NCBI GenBank assembly: GCA_964484935.1
Contig: CAZAFW010000001.1
Span: 62,001 to 126,000 of the forward strand
Length of the DNA: 64,000 bases
Direction: 5' to 3'
From: BM714 sp964484935
Lineage (GTDB): Bacteria > Bacillota > Clostridia > Peptostreptococcales > BM714
Shown here: positions 1-8,958 of the stretch, one piece after another
Layout: every line of letters starts with the position of its first letter
How positions within the stretch are numbered: position 1 is the stretch's first letter
Made by a program: the position numbers and the translations under genes
Notes under the pieces: model-generated
The model's database searches: none
The model's input: only the letters and a program-made list of their open reading frames with translations
Told to the model about the DNA's origin: nothing

Positions 1-879
1 TTTTGCCAATTCAAATGCGGACTTAATTGTATAGATTCCCTCTACCACCATTCCAATTTTTTTAACGGCGTCTTCCATTTTCATTCCTTCTCCAATAAGT
101 ATTCCGCATCTTCTGTTTCGGCTGTGCATGCTTGTGCATGTTACAATTAAATCCCCTATTCCGGTAAGCCCAGTGAATGTGTTTACGTCCGCTTTCATGG
201 CTTCGCCCAATCTGGCAATTTCAACTATTCCCCTGGTCATTAAAGCAGCTTTGGCGTTGTCTCCATATCCCAATCCATCGCTGATTCCGGCCCCGAGAGC
301 AATAACATTTTTCAGAGATGCTCCAATCTCGACACCGCAGACATCATTATTTGTATAGACTCTCAATCTGTCAGTTATAAACAGGTCTTGTATCTTTTCA
401 GCCAATTCCAGTTTTTCTGAAGCGGCAACAAGCGTTGTAGGCATCCCTCTCGAAACTTCTTCCGCGTGGGACGGTCCGCTGAGAGCTACAAAAGGATTGT
501 CGGGAAAAAACTCTTTTACAACCTCGGACATCCTCTTGAGTGTTCCTATTTCAATTCCTTTTGAAACATTCACAATGATTTTATTTTTCATTGATTCAGG
601 GTTTATCTTTTCCAATGTGCTTCGGACGCCCTGTGAAGCAACAGCCAGAATAACAATTTCAGCAAGGCTCAGGCACCTCTCCATATCGTCGGTGAAAATG
701 ATTTTCTCGTCTATCTTTATTCCTGGAAGTGAAAATGCATTTTCCCTTGTTTTGTTGATATTGTCCACATGCTCTGAAAGTCTATCCCATACAGAAACTT
801 CATGTCCTTTGCCGTTCAATGTAATTGCAATTGCCGTACCCCAGCTGCCGGCACCCAATATCGCTATCTTATTTTCCAT
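1..879 (-). CDS. gpsA: NAD(P)H-dependent glycerol-3-phosphate dehydrogenase (3' end outside window)
   Basis: Reduces dihydroxyacetone phosphate to sn-glycerol 3-phosphate, the backbone precursor of phospholipids, in the cytoplasm. Reading the minus strand from the ATG at 879, 293 codons are open to the window edge with no stop, so the C-terminal part is missing (family length about 330). Visible motifs are the N-terminal Rossmann dinucleotide loop GAGSWGTA at residues 9-16, the SGPSHAEEV substrate segment near residue 140, and GASLKNVIA with the catalytic lysine near residue 190. The start is fixed by AAGGAGG seven bases upstream. It lies 21 bases behind der, so the two are probably cotranscribed. 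The translation is my own reading of the strand; identity is not in doubt. Confidence 0.95.
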   Translation of the reverse strand, partial: MENKIAILGAGSWGTAIAITLNGKGHEVSVWDRLSEHVDNINKTRENAFSLPGIKIDEKIIFTDDMERCLSLAEIVILAVASQGVRSTLEKINPESMKNKIIVNVSKGIEIGTLKRMSEVVKEFFPDNPFVALSGPSHAEEVSRGMPTTLVAASEKLELAEKIQDLFITDRLRVYTNNDVCGVEIGASLKNVIALGAGISDGLGYGDNAKAALMTRGIVEIARLGEAMKADVNTFTGLTGIGDLIVTCTSMHSRNRRCGILIGEGMKMEDAVKKIGMVVEGIYTIKSAFELAK

Positions 880-900
880 AAAAACCTCCTTGTAGTTCTT

Positions 901-2226
901 TTACATGCCTTTCTTTTTTTCCTTGACTTCGAATACTACAGGCGTTCCATCAAAACCATAAGCCTCCCTGAGCTTGTTTTCAAGATATCTGATATAAGAA
1001 AAATGCGCAAGATCCCTGCTGTTTACAAACAATACGAACTTGGGCGGTTTTACGGAAACCTGGGTCATGTAATAAATCTTTAGCCTCTTCCCTTTGTCGG
1101 AAGGAGGCTGATTGAGCAAAACTGCTTCATTGAGCAAATCATTCAAAGCCCCGGTTGAAACTCTTTTACAATATTCACTATGCACAAAGTCAATCCGTTC
1201 AATCAATTTTTCAGTTCTTTTGCCGGTTTTCGCAGATATGAATATCATTGGCGCGTAAGACAAATAAACCATTTCGTTTCTGATAAGCTTGACAAATTCA
1301 TCATATGTCTTGTTGTTCTTTTCCACAACGTCCCATTTGTTCACTACTATTACCATGGCCCGTCCGGCTTCATGCGCGTAACCAGCAATCCGCTTGTCCT
1401 GCTCCGATATGCCATCCTCAGCATCCAAAACCAAAAAACATACATCCGCCCTTTCGATTGCGCTCAACGATCTTATAACGCTGTATTTTTCAACATTTTC
1501 ACTGATTCGGCTTCTTCTTCTTATTCCCGCTGTATCGATAAGCATGTATTTTCTTCCGTTTTTTTCAAAAGGCGTATCTATTGCATCTCTCGTTGTTCCT
1601 GATATATGGCTCACGATTACGCGTTCTTCTCCAAGTATTCTGTTGATTATGGAAGATTTGCCTACGTTTGGCTTTCCTATCAGTGCAACCTTGACTACAT
1701 CCTCGTCATCTGCATAGCTCGGTGGTTCAGGAAAATGTCCCACAATATCATCAAGCAGATCTCCAAGATTCAATCCATTCGCAGAAGATATAGCCATCGG
1801 ATTGCCCAGTCCCAGTGTGTATGCATCAAGCACGGTATCATTGATTGATGTTATTTGGTCAACCTTGTTCACAACAAGCAAAACAGGTTTTCTTGTTTTT
1901 CTCAGCATAGCGGCGATATATTCGTCCGTCGTAGTCAATCCTTCTCGGCCATCTAGCATAAAAAGAATGACATCAGCGGTTTCTATCGCCAATTCAGCCT
2001 GTTTCTTCATGCTGTCCATTATGACGTCTTCATCGACAATCTCAATTCCACCGGTGTCGATCATGATGAATTTATGGCTCAGCCATTCCGCTTCTATATA
2101 AATTCTGTCTCTGGTGACTCCAGGCTTATCTTCAACTATTGAAATTCTTCTCCCCGCAATTTTATTAAAAAACGTCGATTTTCCCACATTTGGTCTTCCG
2201 ACAATAGCTACTATTGGTTTTGACAT
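901..2226 (-). CDS. der: ribosome-assembly GTPase Der (EngA)
   Basis: Tandem-GTPase factor needed for maturation of the 50S subunit. The 441-residue product shows the family layout. The first G domain has GRPNVGKST at residues 10-18, a DTGG G3 motif and NKVD. An acidic linker follows, then a second G domain with GKPNVGKSS near residue 183, DTAG and NKWD. A C-terminal KH-like domain covers about the last 85 residues. Length is normal for the family. It sits four bases behind the DUF512 gene and ahead of gpsA, closing the run that starts in the dcw cluster. No promoter is evident between these genes, so read-through from upstream is likely. Confidence 0.97.
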   Translation of the reverse strand: MSKPIVAIVGRPNVGKSTFFNKIAGRRISIVEDKPGVTRDRIYIEAEWLSHKFIMIDTGGIEIVDEDVIMDSMKKQAELAIETADVILFMLDGREGLTTTDEYIAAMLRKTRKPVLLVVNKVDQITSINDTVLDAYTLGLGNPMAISSANGLNLGDLLDDIVGHFPEPPSYADDEDVVKVALIGKPNVGKSSIINRILGEERVIVSHISGTTRDAIDTPFEKNGRKYMLIDTAGIRRRSRISENVEKYSVIRSLSAIERADVCFLVLDAEDGISEQDKRIAGYAHEAGRAMVIVVNKWDVVEKNNKTYDEFVKLIRNEMVYLSYAPMIFISAKTGKRTEKLIERIDFVHSEYCKRVSTGALNDLLNEAVLLNQPPSDKGKRLKIYYMTQVSVKPPKFVLFVNSRDLAHFSYIRYLENKLREAYGFDGTPVVFEVKEKKKGM

Positions 2227-2230
2227 TCAA

Positions 2231-3568
2231 TCAACTCCGATTCTTCAATTTGACAATCTTATCAACCAGCATAAATCCGTCAACCTCGACCGGAATTATC
2301 TCTTTCATGAAACTTTTGCCTATTTCTTCAATATTCAAATCATCAACCGTCAGTTTGGTTCCTTCCTTTATCATAGTTGCTGGAACAAAAACTGTTTTCG
2401 CTTTAATTTTACCTGCCGCTCTTGATAAATCCTTTCCACTTATGAGACCTGCTACTGTTATGTCTTTGCCAAAATATTCATTTTCAATTTTAAAAACTTC
2501 TATTGAAAGTCCTTCGATGTTTCCTTCAATAATTTTTACCATTTTCAATATGAAATCATATGAGAGCACTCCTGTAACCATTGCTATGTCAAGGCTTTCG
2601 GTTGATTCATGCAATCTTTCCCCCAACGCTTCAATTATCTGCCTCTCAAATTTTCTTGCAATTCCCACACCATTTTCGATCTGCAGAAATCCTTCATAAT
2701 CGTCATAGTGGGGAAATTCTTTTTCAGCAATTATATAAAATTCATCTGAAAGATGTACGAAGGCTTTCCCATATTTTTCTCTGTACTCAGCCTGTTTCGA
2801 CTCAACAAGTTCTATCGTTTCCATTGCTATTGCCTTGTCTACTTTTTCGAGCTTGAAAAGTCCTTTCCGAAACTTGGTCAAACCCACAGGTACAATTGCG
2901 ATGCTTTGCATCTGCGGAAAAAAACACTCGAGATCATTCAATGTTTTTTCCAACACGTCACCGTCGTTTATTCCCGGACAAAGTACTATCTGCCCGTTCA
3001 TAGCTATATTTTTTTCAGCAATGGCTTTTATTTGCTCCATTATCTCTCCAGCGCGCTTGTTTCCCATCATTTTAATTCTGAGCTTCGGATCCGTGGCATG
3101 AACCGAGATATTTATGGGGGATATGTGGAGCTCAATTATTCTCTGCATATCTTTTTTATCAAGATTCGTAAATGTCGCAAAATTTCCATGCAAGACCGAA
3201 AGCCTGTAATCATCATCCTTTACATACAATGAGGATCTCATGCCTTCCGGCATTTGATCCACAAAACAAAACAAGCATTTATTATGACATCGCATTATAT
3301 CATCCATGGTGGGGGAAACAAAAATAATACCCAAATCTTCATCGTATTCTTTTTCCATTTCTATTTCCCATATTTCTCCGTCGGCTTTCTCCACTTCAAG
3401 TAAAAGATATTCATCGTTGATCAAATAGATATAATCCAATATGTCTTTTACTTCTTTTCCGTTTATTTTTACAAGCCTGTCCCCTTTTTCAAGACCTGCT
3501 TCTTCTCCAATGCTGCCATTTTTTATTTGGTCAATCCTGCTGCATCGGATCGTATCGCATTTTCCCAT
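2231..3568 (-). CDS. DUF512 protein with PDZ-like domain and radical SAM type cysteines
   Basis: A 445-residue protein of the DUF512 family found in Clostridia, cyanobacteria and relatives. The first 70 or so residues look like a PDZ domain (GSIGEEAGLEKGDRLVKING, residues 18-37). Cysteines C94, C98 and C101 in RCHNKCLFC form a CxxxCxxC motif as in radical SAM [4Fe-4S] enzymes, followed by a barrel-like region. The reaction is not known to me and I assign none. It starts one codon after nrdR and ends four bases before der, so it is part of the same transcript. The ATG at 3568 has a GGATG-type ribosome site inside the nrdR 3' end. Confidence 0.85.
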   Translation of the reverse strand: MGKCDTIRCSRIDQIKNGSIGEEAGLEKGDRLVKINGKEVKDILDYIYLINDEYLLLEVEKADGEIWEIEMEKEYDEDLGIIFVSPTMDDIMRCHNKCLFCFVDQMPEGMRSSLYVKDDDYRLSVLHGNFATFTNLDKKDMQRIIELHISPINISVHATDPKLRIKMMGNKRAGEIMEQIKAIAEKNIAMNGQIVLCPGINDGDVLEKTLNDLECFFPQMQSIAIVPVGLTKFRKGLFKLEKVDKAIAMETIELVESKQAEYREKYGKAFVHLSDEFYIIAEKEFPHYDDYEGFLQIENGVGIARKFERQIIEALGERLHESTESLDIAMVTGVLSYDFILKMVKIIEGNIEGLSIEVFKIENEYFGKDITVAGLISGKDLSRAAGKIKAKTVFVPATMIKEGTKLTVDDLNIEEIGKSFMKEIIPVEVDGFMLVDKIVKLKNRS

Positions 3569-3570
3569 TC

Positions 3571-4032
3571 TTATGCATCCTTTTCATTTAAAATTTTCTT
3601 CAATTCATCCATGAATGTATTTATATCCTTGAATTGCCTGTAAACAGATGCAAAACGCACATATGCGACTTCATCCGTATCTTTTAGATATTGCATAACC
3701 AATTCGCCTATGTGAACAGATTCAATTTCCTTTTCCAATGAGCTTTGAAGTTCTTTTTCCAATTCCTCTACAATATGCTCAATGGTTTGAAGTGAAACCG
3801 GTCTTTTTTCACATGCTTTTATTATTCCATTCCTGATTTTATCGCGGTTGAATGTTTCCCTGCTCATGTCTTTTTTTACTACAACAAGAGGGATTTCCTC
3901 GATTTTTTCATATGTGGTGAATCTTCTCTTGCATTCTAGGCATTCACGCCTTCTCCTGATTGAATTCCCTTCGTCAGTAGGTCTTGAATCAATCACCTTT
4001 GTTTCACTGTTGCTGCAAAACGGACAATTCAT
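3571..4032 (-). CDS. nrdR: transcriptional repressor NrdR
   Basis: ATP/dATP-sensing zinc-ribbon repressor of ribonucleotide reductase genes. The 153 residues match the family length. C3/C6 and C31/C34 build the zinc ribbon, with the arginine-rich stretch RRRREC between them, and an ATP-cone occupies roughly residues 46-136. It lies 23 bases downstream of ftsZ. In spore-forming relatives the spoIIGA, sigE and sigG genes commonly occupy this junction, and none is present. No nrd gene and no obvious NrdR box were seen in the window, so its targets are elsewhere. Confidence 0.97.
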   Translation of the reverse strand: MNCPFCSNSETKVIDSRPTDEGNSIRRRRECLECKRRFTTYEKIEEIPLVVVKKDMSRETFNRDKIRNGIIKACEKRPVSLQTIEHIVEELEKELQSSLEKEIESVHIGELVMQYLKDTDEVAYVRFASVYRQFKDINTFMDELKKILNEKDA

Positions 4033-4055
4033 GAATTACCTCCTCTGCACATAAT

Positions 4056-5249
4056 TTAATATTGGGTATTTCTCTTCGATCTGAGAAATGTCGGAATATC
4101 CAATACTTCGAATCCGTCATTTTTCTCATTTATTTGATTAGACTCATTCGGTTCGACCGAATTTTCTTCTTTTCTGTCAATCAACGATTCATCAGTCGCA
4201 TCCGATTCACCCGAAGTTTCAATTTCCCTTTCTTCCTGCTTTTGATTTGTCTCTCCTTTTTTCTCTTCAACAATCGGCTCTGTTGCTAGACCCATATATT
4301 TTTCAAAACCGGTCGCTATTACTGTTATTCTGATTTCATCTTTCATGTCGTCGTCAATGACTGCGCCAAAAATAATATTCGCATCAGAATCAGCCGCTTC
4401 TGAAACCATTTCAGCAGCTTCATTTATTTCAAATAATCCAAGATCCGTTCCGCCTGTTATATTTAGCAAAACGCCCTTCGATCCATTGATTGTTGTTTCA
4501 AGCAAAGGACTGTGTATTGCCATTTGAGCGGCTTCCTTGGCTCTGTTTTCTCCGGCAGCTTTTCCAATCCCCATATGCGCCAATCCTTTTTCATGCATTA
4601 TGGTTTTTACATCGGCAAAGTCAAGGTTGACAAGTCCCGGTATCGATATGAGGTCTGAAATACCTTGGACCCCTTGCCTCAGTACATCGTCGGCCACTTG
4701 GAATGCCTGCATTATTGACGCTTTCTTCTCTACAACTTGCAGCAAACGGTCATTTGGGATTGTAACAAGTGTGTCAACCGTTTCTCCCAGTCTGTCTATT
4801 CCTATTTCTGCATGCTGCCTTCTTACCTTTCCTTCGAACCCAAATGGTTTTGTGACCACTCCGACAGTTAAAATTCCCATTTCTTTGGCAATTTCCGCAA
4901 CTATCGGTGCCGCCCCGGTACCTGTCCCGCCGCCCATACCGGCTGTAACAAAAACCATATCCGCACCGTTTAGCGCCTGCCTTATTTCATCCCGGCTTTC
5001 CTCAGCCGATTTTTTGCCTATTTCTGGGTTTGCCCCTGCGCCCAACCCTTTTGTTATTTTTTCACCTATCTGTATTTTGAATTCCGCTTTTGATGAGAAA
5101 AGGGCTTGTTTGTCAGTGTTCACGGCAATAAACTGCACGCCTTTCAAATTTGCGTCAATCATTCTATTTACAGCATTGTTTCCTCCACCGCCAACTCCTA
5201 CAACTTTTATTTGTGCAAATCTTTCTATATCAGTATCAAATTCCAACAT
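4056..5249 (-). CDS. ftsZ: cell division GTPase FtsZ
   Basis: Tubulin homologue that polymerises into the cytokinetic ring. The 397 residues carry the GTP signature GGGTGTG at residues 106-112 and the N-terminal GVGGGGNNAVNRM loop. An acidic, glutamine-rich linker of about 60 residues precedes the C-terminal peptide DIPTFLR, which binds membrane anchors such as FtsA or SepF. No ftsA lies next to it, so another anchor must serve or ftsA is elsewhere. The ATG at 5249 is preceded by AAGGGGG. An 88-base gap separates it from sbp and may hold its own promoter. It is the last division gene of the cluster. Confidence 0.98.
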   Translation of the reverse strand: MLEFDTDIERFAQIKVVGVGGGGNNAVNRMIDANLKGVQFIAVNTDKQALFSSKAEFKIQIGEKITKGLGAGANPEIGKKSAEESRDEIRQALNGADMVFVTAGMGGGTGTGAAPIVAEIAKEMGILTVGVVTKPFGFEGKVRRQHAEIGIDRLGETVDTLVTIPNDRLLQVVEKKASIMQAFQVADDVLRQGVQGISDLISIPGLVNLDFADVKTIMHEKGLAHMGIGKAAGENRAKEAAQMAIHSPLLETTINGSKGVLLNITGGTDLGLFEINEAAEMVSEAADSDANIIFGAVIDDDMKDEIRITVIATGFEKYMGLATEPIVEEKKGETNQKQEEREIETSGESDATDESLIDRKEENSVEPNESNQINEKNDGFEVLDIPTFLRSKRNTQY

Positions 5250-5308
5250 GTTGAAATCCCCCTTATTGGCATTTTATATGCATAAAAATCAACGTTCTTT
5301 TACTATAG

Positions 5309-5317
5309 ATTGTAACA
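5309..5317 (-). promoter_or_regulatory. possible extended -10 promoter element before ftsZ
   Basis: The minus strand reads TGTTACAAT (TGn plus TACAAT) about 60 bases upstream of the ftsZ start. This is an extended -10 match. No good -35 was seen at the usual spacing. It lies in the only sizeable gap between ftsQ and nrdR. Confidence 0.4.
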
Positions 5318-5337
5318 TAAAAGCATGTACATTTCTC

Positions 5338-5676
5338 TCATTCTCGCAATTTTGATATGAAGTGCCTCCTTATGTAAGCAAAGTTTTCAAACAATCTTAC
5401 GCCGAAAGCGACAATTGCCGCATAATAAAGTGGAACACCCAGTTGATCTCCAATATAAGCAAGCATTCCAGCCAAAAACGCATTTCCGAAAAAGCCGGTT
5501 GTAAAAATGACGGTATCGAATTTATTCTCAAGATTTGCACGAACCGCCCCGAATATCGAATCGAATGCCGCAATTATGGAAATCGAAAGGTATAGAGAAT
5601 ATTGCGCCGGGAATGTTATAGGCAAATAGAAACCGATTCCCAATCCGACTATTATTCCAATTAAAGCAATAATCAT
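5338..5676 (-). CDS. sbp: small basic protein Sbp family (DUF1290) membrane protein
   Basis: A 112-residue, mostly hydrophobic protein with three or four predicted membrane segments and a basic C-terminus (RRHFISKLRE). It matches in size, composition and position the DUF1290 small basic protein found between ftsQ and ftsZ in Gram-positive division clusters. Its biochemical role is not established. Its ATG overlaps the stop of the upstream DUF881 gene as ATGA, which indicates translational coupling. Confidence 0.88.
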   Translation of the reverse strand: MIIALIGIIVGLGIGFYLPITFPAQYSLYLSISIIAAFDSIFGAVRANLENKFDTVIFTTGFFGNAFLAGMLAYIGDQLGVPLYYAAIVAFGVRLFENFAYIRRHFISKLRE

Positions 5677-6395
5677 GGCTTCTCACTCCTTTCATCCACT
5701 TTCAAGTATTTGTAGTCAATCTGCTCTTCATATGCCGGCACAGTTATGCTCACGCTCGTATTTGCCTCAACAAACAGCCCCACTTGCTTCAATAAATTGC
5801 CGTATGTTCCCGGTGCTTTTATTGCCGCCCGCAAATAATCCGGATTCCCTATCGCTTTTATTATATATGGTTGAGAATAAACACGGTCATTTATCTTAAT
5901 GGTGGGTCCTGCGCAATTTATTTCACTAATTGAAACCACTCTTTGCCCGTTGAGAGAAATCGCTTCGGCGCCTGCTATCTTAAGATCGTTGACTATGTTT
6001 AAAACGTCTATATCATGGACAAGCAAGTTGTTAGGGTCCTCGCCCTCAATCAATTCCCTGTCTCCGTCGCTCAATATTACAAGTACTCCCGGTCCTTCAA
6101 GCGCCGTCAAACCTGCCGATGCCTTGTATTCGTCAAGTTCATTCTTTAAGGCTTTACCAACATCGCCTTCCGCCTGTTCCCCTTTGAAATATTCTATTTT
6201 TTTAATTGACTCATCCAAAAGATTCCTTATTGACTGCATTTCAGCCTGTTCTTTTTCAATCACTTTCTTATAATCGTTTATAACCTTAAATGGTACTATT
6301 CTGTACTCCGCTGACGCATTGTCAAGTGTTAAAGCCATCAGCAATCCCACTATGCAAGCCATCATGAATATATAAAATTTATTGCTCATTCTCAT
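5673..6395 (-). CDS. DUF881 membrane-anchored protein (second copy in the pair)
   Basis: A 240-residue protein with an N-terminal membrane anchor (about residues 6-24), a coiled segment, and the DUF881 domain marked by GAEAISLNGQRVVSIS and a VKAIGNPD-like motif (KAIGNPDYLRAA). The start is taken at the ATG at 6395 because GGCGGAGG lies just upstream; a longer reading from 6410 lacks a ribosome site. It is coupled to sbp by an ATGA overlap. DUF881 proteins recur beside ftsZ in Firmicutes and Actinobacteria, but no activity is known. Together with the next gene this is a tandem duplication that has diverged strongly. Confidence 0.85.
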   Translation of the reverse strand: MRMSNKFYIFMMACIVGLLMALTLDNASAEYRIVPFKVINDYKKVIEKEQAEMQSIRNLLDESIKKIEYFKGEQAEGDVGKALKNELDEYKASAGLTALEGPGVLVILSDGDRELIEGEDPNNLLVHDIDVLNIVNDLKIAGAEAISLNGQRVVSISEINCAGPTIKINDRVYSQPYIIKAIGNPDYLRAAIKAPGTYGNLLKQVGLFVEANTSVSITVPAYEEQIDYKYLKVDERSEKP

Positions 6396-6411
6396 AAGCC
6401 TCCGCCTCAAT

Positions 6412-7143
6412 TCATTTCACCGGTTCGGCATATCGGAATTTTATTACATCCCTGTATTTTTCAATCGATATGTTTTCAAACTTCTTGATTCCAATTTGGA
6501 GATTGTAATTTTCACGCATTTCCCAAACTATTCCATACCTTATGTTGAGCGCCGCCTCAAGGGTGTCCGAATTGCCTATAGCTTTTACCACAAACGGCGG
6601 TGCTGTGGGAACATTGTTTATATTCAAATTGTTCCCGGCCAAATGTATTTCAGTCATCGCTATGATTCTTTGATTGTTTACGGATATAGCTTCAGCACCT
6701 GCCGCGTTCAAAATATTTATCATGGAGAGAAGCAAATCGTAATTGTACATGATCACGCTGCCCCCTTCGCCAGAATAATTCATCTCTGCCGAAGGATCCT
6801 CAATCGCAATCTGTATGCCTTCGCCCTCCACATCCTCAAATCCGGCGATTACCCTGTATTTCAATATTTCATCGTTAAGGCTCTTTATTACGGCACTTTC
6901 CTTCGATTCCGATTCTTTGATGTTTCGCAGTTCATTCTCGTAGTATTCAAGCTGCTCCTGTAAATTCTCCTTCTCGGCCACAGCTCCGCTTAGTTCATTT
7001 TCCAGCTGAATCGCTCTTTGGCTTGGGAAAAGCCCTTCCAGATAATCATTGTTCACAGCTTTGTATTGAATGGAAAATACCATTCCAAGCACTACACTTA
7101 TCAAGCCTATGATAATATTTGTTTTAATATTGAATCTGTTCAT
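6412..7143 (-). CDS. DUF881 membrane-anchored protein (first copy in the pair)
   Basis: A 243-residue protein with one N-terminal membrane segment (about residues 7-27), a coiled coil (about residues 40-85), and the DUF881 core with AAGAEAISVNNQRIIAM and VVKAIGNSDTLEAAL. It is a paralogue of the following gene. The ATG at 7143 follows AATAGGAGTGG, where the ribosome site overlaps the ftsQ stop; an upstream ATG at 7188 would run far into ftsQ and is rejected. The extracellular domain next to FtsQ suggests a role in the divisome or cell wall, which is an inference from context only. Confidence 0.85.
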   Translation of the reverse strand: MNRFNIKTNIIIGLISVVLGMVFSIQYKAVNNDYLEGLFPSQRAIQLENELSGAVAEKENLQEQLEYYENELRNIKESESKESAVIKSLNDEILKYRVIAGFEDVEGEGIQIAIEDPSAEMNYSGEGGSVIMYNYDLLLSMINILNAAGAEAISVNNQRIIAMTEIHLAGNNLNINNVPTAPPFVVKAIGNSDTLEAALNIRYGIVWEMRENYNLQIGIKKFENISIEKYRDVIKFRYAEPVK

Positions 7144-7153
7144 TCGACCACTC

Positions 7154-7882
7154 CTATTGAATCGGGTAATATACTGGACTGTTTCCATATCTCATGTTTA
7201 TTATACCTCTATTGATATTCTTGATGCTCAAATCCTGTAAAATTAATTTCATTTTACCCAATTTATTTTCTATGGGATCATTCAAAGGACCAAAATCAAC
7301 GAGAAAGTCCTTATGTATCTGCAAAATCAAGTGATTGTCTTCAATCGATACAAAATCCATACTTTCTTCAATGTCGCTTTTTAAAAATTCTGCCAGCATT
7401 ATTATGTTTTCAAGAAGTTCATAATCCTCAGTCATTAGAATTGAATTTGTTTCGAACCTTTTGAATTCAAATCCTTTAACCAAAAGAAGGTCCCCTTGAG
7501 TTTCATTGCCTTCTAAACTTTCAAATCCCATGACATAACCGTCTGAGGAAATACCTATAGCTCCATTCATATATTCCACTTGAATTATTTTCTCTCTCGG
7601 GACAATTTCTATAGTTATCATATCTGGAAAATGACGTATTACTGTAGCAGATTTTATTGAAGGATCCTCCTCGATGCGTTTCTCGACCTTTTCTATTTCA
7701 ATCAGAAAGATATTTTTCCCCAGCATCAATTCCGATATAAAAGAATCATCAATGGATTTTTCATAAACCGATATTCTGCAGTCTTCAACTATAAAAATGT
7801 TTGTAGCAAAAACAAACGCAAATAGAGTAGCAATAAAAATTGCCACAATCAATGGTGCCTTAAATATTCTTTTGAGCTTCAC
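7154..7882 (-). CDS. ftsQ: cell division protein FtsQ/DivIB
   Basis: Bitopic divisome protein that bridges early and late division factors. It has 242 residues: a short cytoplasmic tail, one membrane segment (about residues 9-30), then a POTRA domain with IFLIEIEKVEKRIEEDP and a beta-rich domain. The start is a GTG at 7882 that overlaps the murG stop (GTGA); longer in-frame starts would lie inside murG and add a non-conserved tail. It is tightly coupled to murG upstream and followed by the DUF881 pair. Confidence 0.92.
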   Translation of the reverse strand: MKLKRIFKAPLIVAIFIATLFAFVFATNIFIVEDCRISVYEKSIDDSFISELMLGKNIFLIEIEKVEKRIEEDPSIKSATVIRHFPDMITIEIVPREKIIQVEYMNGAIGISSDGYVMGFESLEGNETQGDLLLVKGFEFKRFETNSILMTEDYELLENIIMLAEFLKSDIEESMDFVSIEDNHLILQIHKDFLVDFGPLNDPIENKLGKMKLILQDLSIKNINRGIINMRYGNSPVYYPIQ

Positions 7883-8958
7883 AGATTCATCATCCTGTCC
7901 ACAATAGATTTGGTCGCATCGCTTTTCTTGCAGCAATCTGCGCATTTCTCCATAAGCTCGATTATATCCCTGTTTTCATATAGCTTAAATAATGCATCAG
8001 CCAAATTTTGTCCCGTCAGTTCTTTTTCTTCCATCATCAACGCGCAACCTGATTTCTCAAGTGCCGATGCGTTGTGGAATTGATGATTTCCTGTAACATT
8101 CGGTGAAGGTATTATAATTGACGGTTTGCCCAATTTTAGTATTTCTGCAACAGTAATTGCCCCGGCTCTTGAAACTACGATATCGGATGCGGCCATATGA
8201 ATCGCCATTTCTGAGATATACGGTATAATTTCATTTTTATTTTCAAGTACGAAACCCGACATGAATTTGTCAAAATATCGTTTTCCTGTAATATGAGTAA
8301 AGTATATTTCTTCATTTTTTAAAATTGCCATGCTTTCCTTGATCCTGTCGTTCAATACGGAAGCCCCTCCACTGCCGCCCATGCTCAGCACTCGGAATTG
8401 TTCCTGCGGCAAACCCAATATTTTTCTGGCTTCGTTTTTTTCAATGCCATAGAATTCTTTCCTGACAGGATTCCCTGTATAATGGACCCTTTTTTTTCGA
8501 ATAAAATAGTTTTCAGATGATTCGAATCCGGTCATTATTTCCTTGACCGACAAACCCAATAATTTGTTGGTCAAACCCGGATATGCATTTTGCTCATGTA
8601 TGCATGTCTTAATCCCTTTGAGCGAAGCTAAAAATACCATTGGTCCTGAAACGTAACCTCCCGTGCCTATTACCAGTTCCGGTTTGAATTCCTTCAATAT
8701 CTCCATGCATTGCCGAAGCCCCCTGAACACTTTACCCGCAACATTTATATTTTTCAGCATTTCCCTTCTGTTGATTCCGGCAGCTTCGATTATTTTCAAC
8801 TCATAGCCTGCTTCCGGCACAACCCTGCTTTCAATTCCCCTTTTGGTTCCAACAAAAATTATTTCTGCGTCTGTATTCCTTTTTTTAATTTCGTCGGCTA
8901 TCGACAAAGCCGGATATACATGCCCTCCGGTTCCGCCTCCAGTAAAAATTATTTTCAT
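7879..8958 (-). CDS. murG: UDP-GlcNAc:lipid I N-acetylglucosaminyltransferase MurG
   Basis: Peripheral membrane glycosyltransferase converting lipid I to lipid II, the last cytoplasmic step of peptidoglycan precursor synthesis. It is 359 residues long, with the glycine-rich acceptor loop GGGTGGHVYPA at residues 7-17, a second loop GGSGGASVLN near residue 194, and the UDP-GlcNAc site around SRAGAITVAEI. The ATG overlaps the ftsW stop (ATGA) and the stop overlaps ftsQ, so ftsW-murG-ftsQ form one coupled block. Confidence 0.98.
   Translation of the reverse strand: MKIIFTGGGTGGHVYPALSIADEIKKRNTDAEIIFVGTKRGIESRVVPEAGYELKIIEAAGINRREMLKNINVAGKVFRGLRQCMEILKEFKPELVIGTGGYVSGPMVFLASLKGIKTCIHEQNAYPGLTNKLLGLSVKEIMTGFESSENYFIRKKRVHYTGNPVRKEFYGIEKNEARKILGLPQEQFRVLSMGGSGGASVLNDRIKESMAILKNEEIYFTHITGKRYFDKFMSGFVLENKNEIIPYISEMAIHMAASDIVVSRAGAITVAEILKLGKPSIIIPSPNVTGNHQFHNASALEKSGCALMMEEKELTGQNLADALFKLYENRDIIELMEKCADCCKKSDATKSIVDRMMNL

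Noticed and set aside
4537..5355. 272-codon plus-strand open frame opposite ftsZ
   Set aside because: It is antisense to ftsZ, the translation resembles no family, and it has no ribosome site.
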